Shown here piece after piece: positions 55,871 to 64,000 of a DNA stretch of 64,000 nucleotides. The translations under genes were made by a program, and so were the position numbers. A model generated the notes under the pieces. That model saw nothing but the letters and a program-made list of their open reading frames with translations, was not told where the DNA came from and ran no database searches. Numbering within the stretch: the stretch's first letter is position 1; the number at the start of each line of letters is the position of its first letter. The DNA is from Leucaena leucocephala (lineage: Eukaryota; Streptophyta; Magnoliopsida; Fabales; Fabaceae): NCBI GenBank assembly GCA_037074615.1, contig CM073537.1, positions 18,061,989-18,125,988 on the forward strand, read 5' to 3'.

Positions 55871-58740
55871 GACTATCGACTATTTTCTTCTTTTGGTTAT
55901 ATAAAATATGTGTGTGTATTATTCGACGGCTCTTAAGTTGTTTTGGGCAAAGTGGGACAAAAACCTTAATTTTCCTTCACTCTAAAAAATATTTAAGCAA
56001 ATAACTTAATTTTGTCAAAAAAATTTAGTTGAATGAAATGCAATGTTGAATTTTCATTATATTATTTAAAATGGGTATTGAATTATTGATCATTTTCGGC
56101 TGAAAAAAAGTATTGATCATCTACTATTTATTAAAATAAAATGAGTGTTAATTTTATTGAAGCTTCATGATTTTAAATGAATTTTGAATCGAGTGGAGGT
56201 GCATCATGCATGGGATTGCAGCCTGTTTCATTTTATATATAGATCTCAATTGCATTATCAAAATTAATACAAACATCATTTAAATATTGTTAAATTTATA
56301 TAAATTCTCTGTTATTTTTTTAAAATAAATATAAGTATTTTTTAATTTAATAAAAGCACGTAGGTTTTTTCAAGAATTTAAAAATGAACCTTTTTTAAAT
56401 AGAGTATAAATTGCACAATTTCTCTTATTCTTTTAATCAAGACTCTCACCTAATTTTAAAATACACAAAATTTATTTTTTTTAATCAAGAGCTAAGAAAA
56501 ATATGTGCAAGTTCCTTTTTCTTTAGAAGGAAAGTTCGTGTCTTGGTTCTGTTTGCAGTTTTGAGCCATTTAGGTCGGGGTTCAACGTACGTATCCTGTA
56601 ATACTCTACTTCATTGATCATGCAATTAGCAATAATTATGGAAATAAATACAAAAATTGTTTGAATGGATAAAATTGTAAAAAAAGTGTCAAACATAGTT
56701 CGGTTACATGCAAAATAGAGGAACCCTTTGGAGTTAAATTGTTATCAGAAGCGTTGGTGACAAATTCATGCCGTTACGATAGAAATAACTGCCAAGGGAG
56801 ATCCTCTCTCGATAGGGCATGACATCACGGAGGGATTCAGTTGCCGTGCTTCTTTGGCTAATAAGTCTACACATTTATCTCAAGGTTCAATATATGATTA
56901 GATATTATACTAATTTTTTTTATTTTAAATATAAGACTCTAATTTATTTTATCTCTTAAAATTATAATTATATATATTATGAGATTTTTATTAAAAGTAA
57001 TTTAAATACACATTATTAAATAGTATTTTAAGAAAACTAACACATAATTATTATAAATAATTAATTTAATTAATTTTTTAATTTATTTAAATTAATTAAG
57101 TAAATATTGTATTAAGGATTAAAGATAATATTCATTATCAATTGGTAGACTTCTAAAGAATTAGTATGACCAAGTATCTTAGTGAAGCTCTGCTGTATAC
57201 GTATTTGGAGACTAGTCCGAAGAGCAAGAAGTTCTGCAGAAGTGGGGGGAAATATATATTTATAATATTTAAATATAATGATCAAAATACCTTTTTTATG
57301 GAAAAAAAAACTACACCACGCCGAAAATTAGAACCAAGTTCCTCCGTAACCATTCTCAAACAAGAACACCAATCAAAGAAGAGCAATTGAGGGGGGGAAA
57401 AGAAGAAAGAAATCATTGTGTGTGTTTAGTTTGAAAAAAAAAATGTTTTTAGACCCTAAGTTTAAAAGTACCCAAACATCTTTCTTATGTGGCAAAATTG
57501 ATTATAAAAAAAGCTATAGTTTTAAATAAGTTAATCCCATCAACTTTTACATACATTATCATGAGAAATGATGCTTTTATCCTTCTAATTTTGTATCATT
57601 TGTTGTCTCTCATTTATATATTTTTACTGTTGCATCTCGTTTGACCATCTCTCTTATTAAATTATATTATATTTTTACTTTTTATATATATCTTAACTAA
57701 TTTTACTTCTATTTTTAATTTCTTATATTAAACAAAATATATAAAATATTAATTTCTAATTATATATAGGGAAATAAAAATAAAAATATAATTTTTAATT
57801 ACTCTAATAACATATATATATACCTATATGTATATTATTTATTATTTTAATATCAAATAAAAAATATAAATTTAAAATTTTATTTTATGTAATTATCATT
57901 TTACTTCATATATTTTTTGATAATTTATCTATAAAAAAAGTTATTATGATAACAACTATTCAGAATCTTATTTCTTTAAAATTACTTTTTATATAAAATA
58001 TATTTTTTAAAATTAATTTTTTTAAAATTTATTCTCTAAAATCTAAACCGCAGAGCTCCATGGGAGTCAAAAGTGGAAAGTGAAAATAATTAAAGGGTAA
58101 GATTGTCCAAAAGTAACTATAAGTAAGGACATAATGGTTATTTCGTTCTCAGTCCCATGAATTTATGCGCTTCAACTCATGGGGATCCTTTACAAATCTA
58201 TTTAAAGACCCCAGCATCTCGGCATGGAGTGGATTAGATAGACTAAAAAGATTGAAAACACAAAAAATGTGATCAGTTAATTAAAATATTGGAAAACTTG
58301 TTTCCTTAGCTAAAACGCACTACATAACCTATAAGTATTCCTTAAAAAACACAAGATAATTATCTGTATTTTTTAAAAAAAATCCTCATTCATAACTTTA
58401 AAATAACTAAATATATTTAGTTTTTAAAAATAGATGAAATTTCCAATTCTAAATAACTCTAAGGATTACAAATTATAGAGTTAAGTAACATTATGCATCT
58501 TAAAGTATTTTTTAATATTAATCAGCGTCTTACACTAATTTTTAGTGAATATAATTCTTCAAAGTATTTTTTTAATAATATCAAATATCCTAAAATATTT
58601 TGTAATATAATTTTACCTTTAAAGTATATTTTTTAAGAGTAATGATTACCCAAAACTTTGGTGAAAAATGTTTTAAGGGGGCTAGATACATAAAAATTAA
58701 TTAGAAATTAGGATATTGAAAAAAATACTTTAACAACATT
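55871..58740. other. Gene-free AT-rich DNA
   Basis: No coding segment recognised. The stretch 57418–58049 is an A/T-rich element related to the one at 165–720 (starts GTGTGTTTAGTTTG, ends ATTCTCTAAAATCTAAACC). The frame at 57166–57390 shows no family features. Confidence 0.35.
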
Positions 58741-58744
58741 CAAC

Positions 58745-59550
58745 AAAAAAGATAGGGGTGTGTATAGGCAGGACTGGGTAAGGAAACCCTCCTGCCTGAC
58801 GCCTTACCCAAAAAAAACACGAGCTGCATTTTGCAACCCGATGCTCGGCCCTGCCTAGTAAAAACTCTAACTACATCGGGCTGGGTATGGGCAGGTTTGT
58901 ATACCCAAGTCGTGATGTCATGTTCATATTATGGGAAAAAAATTATAATTATAAATTTTTAAAATAATAACATATTCATATGTCTTCAAGAGTTAAATAA
59001 TATCTATAATCTACTAAGAATAAGGCAATAAAAATATACTAATTAAAGTCTTAAAATCTATTACAAATAAAAAAAATTTTGAAGATTAAGTAGTTTGTAA
59101 TTATAAATTTACATCAATCTCCCTAAGATTAACAAGGATGAAGTATTTGAAAAAAATAAAATAAATAATTATGATTTGTAATGTAATTATATGATTATTA
59201 GTAAAGTTAAAAAATAAGAAGAAAAAATCAATATAGTTATAAATTTTAAAAGATGTAATTTATCTACTTAACTAATCATATTTCTAAAATTAACATTTAG
59301 TCACTAGTAGACATCATATTTTCCATTATAAGTGTAGCACCTAAGGAAAAAAGTAACAAATATAAAAGAATGAGTGCTCATGGGTAGGGCAACTCCTTTG
59401 CTCGGTGCCCAGCCTAACAAAAATGTGTGTTGTATTTTATAACCTGATACCTAACTGACTCTATATTTTTTAGGTTGGGCAGAACTTTTTTATCGCGGGT
59501 TCAAATAAATATATCGGCCCGTAGATTTTGTAACCATCCCTACAAAAAGA
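58745..59550. mobile_element. Older copy of the hAT element, about 790 bp
   Basis: Spans 58753–59542, with ends TAGGGGTGTGTAT and AACCATCCCTA. Flanking octamers are AAAAAAGA and CAAAAAGA, matching at 7 of 8. The interior aligns along its full length with 40776–41575, for example TCTTCAAGAGTTAAATAATA in both. Many G/C positions of the GC-rich ends have become A/T here. Confidence 0.85.
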
Positions 59551-62500
59551 TATATTCCAAAAGTATGTAAGATAAGATGTTAGCTATCTAGATGAAATAA
59601 AATATACTGCACTATAATAATAAAATATTAAATAATATTACTGAGATCACATTTGACAACTCATATATTTAATAAAGTTTGTAAAATAAAGACATTTTAA
59701 TAAGTAGTCCAAATGATTTAAAGGAAAATCCTCCGAATATGAAATTTTCTAAACAAATAAACCAAAAATAAAGGCATTGGTGAGGAGTGACCCTTAATTA
59801 TTTTAGTTTTTTGTAAGCTCTTTTTAGCTATTAAACTTCCTACTTGTTCATATTCTTAAGCGCCACTTAAAATCTACACGTCACATGCAATAACACAAGC
59901 GATAGGATAGTAGTCTAAAATAGTCATTTAATTTTTAATCTAAATTAATCTGGGATTATTATTGTATTTAAAAGATAATTTGTTTTAAAATATTAAAGAA
60001 AAATTTAAAAAAAAACTACATTGTACACATACGACGCCTCTCCCTACATACTAGTGTCGCGTAGGATATCAAGCTAAAAAATATGATTTAAGGGAGAAAA
60101 AAGCCACTTAACATTCAAAGAAAGATGTGGGGAGATTAAGGAAGTCAACCTTGACTTTATAAAACCACCCAACAACCAAACAGTAAATGTCTGAGGAAAA
60201 TGGATTCCAATAGACATATGCACGTATATTTTGGCTGTTATGGTGTCACTGTATCAGAGCTCATATATATGCATCTTCCATGTGTATGTACACGTGTATC
60301 CATACGCTTACTTCATGCAATTACTCCCCAATCACTTTAGTTTGTTTTTTTCCACCCCGAAGATAACAAATTTAAAAAAGTTTTAGCAAACAAGGTTAAT
60401 TTTATTATTTTACACACTATCAAATATACGTACTAATCCTCCGCTACTTTAACATCAACTAACAATAATATAATATAATAAGTGATCATAAAATAAAATG
60501 AGGTTAATTTACAATCAAAGGAATATAAAGACAGCCATGAAAAATAAAGATAATTACATATACAGTAAAAATACTAAAATAAATAATGTATTTGTGAATT
60601 TATAAATTACCGTTGAAATAATGCGGGACACATTTTAGTCATATTTATATTATTTTGGACTTAATAGTAAGGGTAAAGTAATATCTAATTGATTCTATTT
60701 TTTATATGTGACCAGTATCTTAATCTTATTTGTGGTGTAATTTTATCCATAATTTTTTTAATTTTGTGCAATTCTTGATACTTGAGTAATAAGCTTATAG
60801 GTAAAATTATATTAAATTAAATAGATTGTGGGTGAAATTGTACCACACATAAGATTATGATATTAGTCGTACATGAGAAATAAGATCAAGATATTGAGTG
60901 CTATTTTACCTTAATAATAATCAATATATACTCTTTTAGTCCTATTTATAGGGTAAAGAAAAAATATTTTCATATAAATATATAATTTTATCCTTTATTT
61001 ATATTGACACTAGATGTAATATATATTAAATAAAGATAAAATTAAAAAACTATTAAATTTTATAATATAATTAATGAGATTTTAATTTTTTTAATATATA
61101 TAAAATATGTTAGAAAAAACTTATGAATAGACAAGGGGTACATATTTAAGCTGAATTAGGAGATTTTTGTATAATGTACTAGAAGGTAGAAACAGAAAAA
61201 ACAAACGGATAAGTGAAGAGGGTTTGGAATCCGTTTTAAAAATAAAAAGGAGTTATGAACAAATAATTAAAAATGACTAAACAACTTAAAATTATGAGAC
61301 AAAAATCCGGCTATTCTCTGCAATGCTCAAGAAAATTGCAGAGCGAAGGGGAAGGATTTGGAATCCGTTTGAACTTTCCGTCAAGTTCATTTGAGGGAAT
61401 GATATCCCCTAATTATTAAATTAATTTTTATATAATATAGAGATTAACATATGTCGAATTCTTTATATGACTTAACGCGGGATTTAACCGTGTTGCTTAA
61501 CTTTAAATTAAGTGTGCGTAGAAGGCAAAAAAGATAATTTTATTTTAATTTTAAAAAGAAGAGTAAATAATAAAAATTAAAAATAATATAATATAATGAT
61601 ATCGCCAATATAAAAAATATTTCTAAGGATTGATGTGTAACTCTCATCATTCAAAAATATATTAGAGTTATAACAATTATATATGTTAAGTCTCTAACAT
61701 ACAAAATCATATATAACTGCCATAACCATAATCAAACAATTCACAATTATACCTATATCTAATATATAATTGCATAATAAATAATCAATAAAAATCTACT
61801 TAGCATGTGATAAATTAAATAATAAATAATTTATTTATCTAATATAGATATTCAACTAAAAACCTATAACTAAACATGTGATCCCAACATAAATAATTAA
61901 TTGTAAGAGAAAATATAGGATATAAAAAAAGAACATTAAATCATAAATTAGAATAATAAATCATAGAGACGTTTCAACTGAAAATCTTGATATAGCATAT
62001 ATAAATTTAGAAGCCTAAATCTAAGAAATCATAAATTTGTGTAAAGAAAAAATATTAAAACATAAAATTATTCAACTCTTAATTTTAAAGTATAAGAACT
62101 CAAGTTACTATATATTTTATGAATGACTCAGAAGAGAAGTGATAGAATTGTAGAAAAAATAAAGAAGATGATTGTAGAGGTAGTGATTGATGTCTTCTAA
62201 ATTGCTTCAAGGTTCTCATTTTATAGGCTTACGATGTAGCCTTAGCACTTTTTTTTATAAATATATGACTTTTTATTGATTAGCTCTTAAACATATAGTG
62301 ATAATATCTATTTATTTATAGTATTCTTATAAACTGTCATCTTTTCTAATATTTATAAAGATAACTTTTTTAATCTAAATATCTTAAAAATAATTTAAAT
62401 AAAAAATAATAGAATAAAAAAGATAAAATAATTAATAAAAAAATAGAAAAAGATAATAAATTTATCTATTATCCTTTAATTAAATTTAAATATTATATAT

Positions 62501-62940
62501 TTTTAATTTAATAATTTTTTAATTAACTTTTTTCATATAATATAATTTTATAATAATTAATGCGGGTCTTAATAATTATTTGTTTTTTTTAATCTTTTAA
62601 AATATATAAAAACAAAATATTTTTAAACAAATTAATTTAATCAAGAGAAATAATAAAATTAATAAAAATATAAGAAGAGTACATTTTTATTAAATTAGTT
62701 TATATAATAAATTAAAATATAAAGTGAGCAGAATTACTATAATTATACTTATTAAATATATAATAAATTGTTTGAAATAAATATTAGATAATATGATAAA
62801 ATATGAATTTATCAGTTAACCGATCTCCACCGTCTGATCTGTTCCCCTGATCCAAAGTTGATTATTATTCGTTATTTGTGTTAATCCGAGTAACGAATTG
62901 TGTTTTGCTTCATATGCTGTTACCTCAGTGAAGGTTCGGC
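59551..62940. other. Gene-free AT-rich DNA
   Basis: Very A/T-rich, with a possible Stowaway-like element at 60927–61144 (TATACTCTTTTAGTCC at left; the right end inverted reads TATGTACCCCTTGTC). No gene or RNA gene was recognised. Confidence 0.35.
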
Positions 62941-63128
62941 ATATGGCATGATCACAGTCGGTTTGAGCGTCCCTTCTGGGTTTCGGAGAGTTTTGGGACT
63001 GTTCTTGTGGGTCGGCCTTTTTTTTTTTTTTTTTTTGCCTCCGGGTTTTGTTTTTCCACTTTGGGTTGGATTGAAGTGATGCTCGACTTCAGGGAAAGTT
63101 CCTCTGTGGTGGGGCTACGGTTAAGTTT
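62941..63128 (+). promoter_or_regulatory. Leader of the CW zinc finger gene
   Basis: GC content rises sharply here. The stretch before the ATG at 63129 has the look of a 5' UTR and includes a run of about 18 T at 63019–63036. Exact transcript start unknown. Confidence 0.4.
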
Positions 63129-63251
63129 ATGGAGGTAGGCAATATTGGGTGGGTGGGCAAGACGGAAGAGAACACTGAGCTCGAGGAGGGAGAGGCATGC
63201 TATAATAAGGATCGTGACGACAACATTGACCTTGATTCTCTCTCTTACATT
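63129..63251 (+). CDS. CW-type zinc finger protein, first coding exon (partial)
   Basis: ATG at 63129, donor ATT/GTAAGG after 63251, 41 codons, phase 0. The peptide carries TEENTELEEGEACYNKD and IDLDSLSYI. This is the typical opening of the large plant CW-domain zinc finger proteins, which continue with DEKLQ..LGHFQKDFEGGVSAE in the next exon. That next exon does not appear before the window ends, so intron 1 exceeds 750 bp. Family members are nuclear proteins with a histone-reading CW domain. The call rests on this N-terminal motif only. Confidence 0.65.
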
Positions 63252-64000
63252 GTAAGGGCTATGCTTGAAAATAATTTTAACCAAGTCCAAGTTTTCCCAT
63301 TTGAATTTGGTTTAGTTTCCTCTTTCCTAGTTTTAAAATTGTAGGTCTTCTTGTGTTGTGGAGAATAAAAACACCAAATAATAGTTCATTCTATTTGAAT
63401 GAATGCTAACATTTTCATCATCATAAATAGAGTGACCTATGAATGCATCAATTTTTTTGGTTCACGTTGAGATATTGAAAATGGAGGAGATATATAATGC
63501 AGTGTTCATAATTGAGCTTCTATTTGCAAGAAACTGATTCAAATTAATAAGCCGAGGGCAACTTACGATTTCTATATGGAAAAGAATTTAGAAACACATT
63601 GTGTCATCTAGAACACCTAGTGGTTCAATCCTTTGTCATCAAATTGATTCTGTAGATGCTTTTCTTGCTGCCTCATTTGTGAATAGCATAGTTGATTTGT
63701 TGTGAAGCAACTGTAATTGCCACACTTCATGCGTATTATTATGACCAATAAATAATCTTATGTGCTGGAATATTTCTATTTGAGAAAGAATTTTAAATGC
63801 AAGTTTATCTTCTGGATTCTTTTGATATTTCTGATGATATATCCAATATGCTTTAAATATTTTGGCCTGAAGTCTAGTTCCTACTACCATTAAAAGAACA
63901 AGGATGAAGTTAATTCGCAAATTCTTATTGTTGATCTTCTTGAGGTCTGCCGTAGTGGTACTGGACCTTAGTGATTATTTTTAATTATTAATTAGTGCTG
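63252..64000 (+). other. Intron 1 of the CW zinc finger gene
   Basis: No acceptor followed by the expected conserved exon was found. Open frames on the minus strand (63920–63639) have no recognisable motif. Confidence 0.4.

Noticed and set aside
62952..63290. 112-codon minus-strand frame
   Set aside because: Antisense to the first exon and leader of the CW zinc finger gene; its Lys run is the poly-T tract.
1..64000. tRNA, rRNA genes and CRISPR arrays
   Set aside because: The only tRNA-like boxes belong to the SINE at 5.4 kb; no rRNA or regularly spaced palindromic array was seen. A tRNAscan run could still find something I missed.

Overview
The window is nuclear DNA of a flowering plant, most likely a eudicot. 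It is AT-rich, its genes are split by typical GT–AG introns, and every recognisable protein is a plant nuclear protein. Gene order gives a strong anchor. TON2/FASS, a chloroplast Obg GTPase, a PUCHI-type ERF factor and a five-finger CCCH protein lie side by side; from memory this matches the Arabidopsis run At5g18580–At5g18570–At5g18560–At5g18550. I could not fix the species. All exon structures were read by eye from reading frame, splice sites and family conservation. For each complete gene model the exon lengths sum to an exact number of codons.

Layout. 0.9–3.3 kb (+): Topors-like RING E3 ligase, with a duplicated start region. 4.1–6.0 kb (+): TEN1, the small OB-fold subunit of the telomeric CST complex, with an Au-type SINE in intron 1. 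6–9 kb: no protein gene, but an unusually good microRNA-like hairpin with a TATA box on the minus strand. 9.0–14.7 kb (-): TON2/FASS, 12 exons, 476 aa. 17.05–21.1 kb (+): chloroplast Obg GTPase, 6 exons, 664 aa. 23.7–24.6 kb (-): PUCHI/ERF086-type AP2 factor, intronless. 24.9–30 kb: a foldback element and a decayed CACTA (En/Spm) transposon directly upstream of PUCHI. 30–35.5 kb: AT-rich DNA with microsatellites and MITE-like elements. 35.5–40.2 kb (-): CCCH zinc finger protein, 7 exons, 478 aa, with an 87-bp LINE tail in its long last intron. 40.8–41.6 kb: an 800-bp hAT element with a perfect 8-bp target duplication. 44.0–47.3 kb (+): SLX9-like ribosome biogenesis factor, 159 aa. 49.1–55.2 kb (-): SNF4/AKIN beta-gamma subunit of the SnRK1 kinase, 13 exons, 490 aa. 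55.2–63.1 kb: gene-free AT-rich DNA with a second, older hAT copy. 63.1 kb to the end (+): first coding exon of a CW-type zinc finger protein that runs off the window.

The genes are housekeeping or developmental regulators with unrelated jobs: ubiquitination, telomere capping, division-plane positioning, chloroplast ribosome assembly, meristem fate, RNA binding, rRNA processing and energy sensing. They do not form a functional cluster. The most notable points are the unassigned hairpin at 8.06–8.20 kb, two GC–AG introns in conserved genes, the transposons packed upstream of PUCHI, and the duplicated start region of the RING gene with two upstream ORFs.
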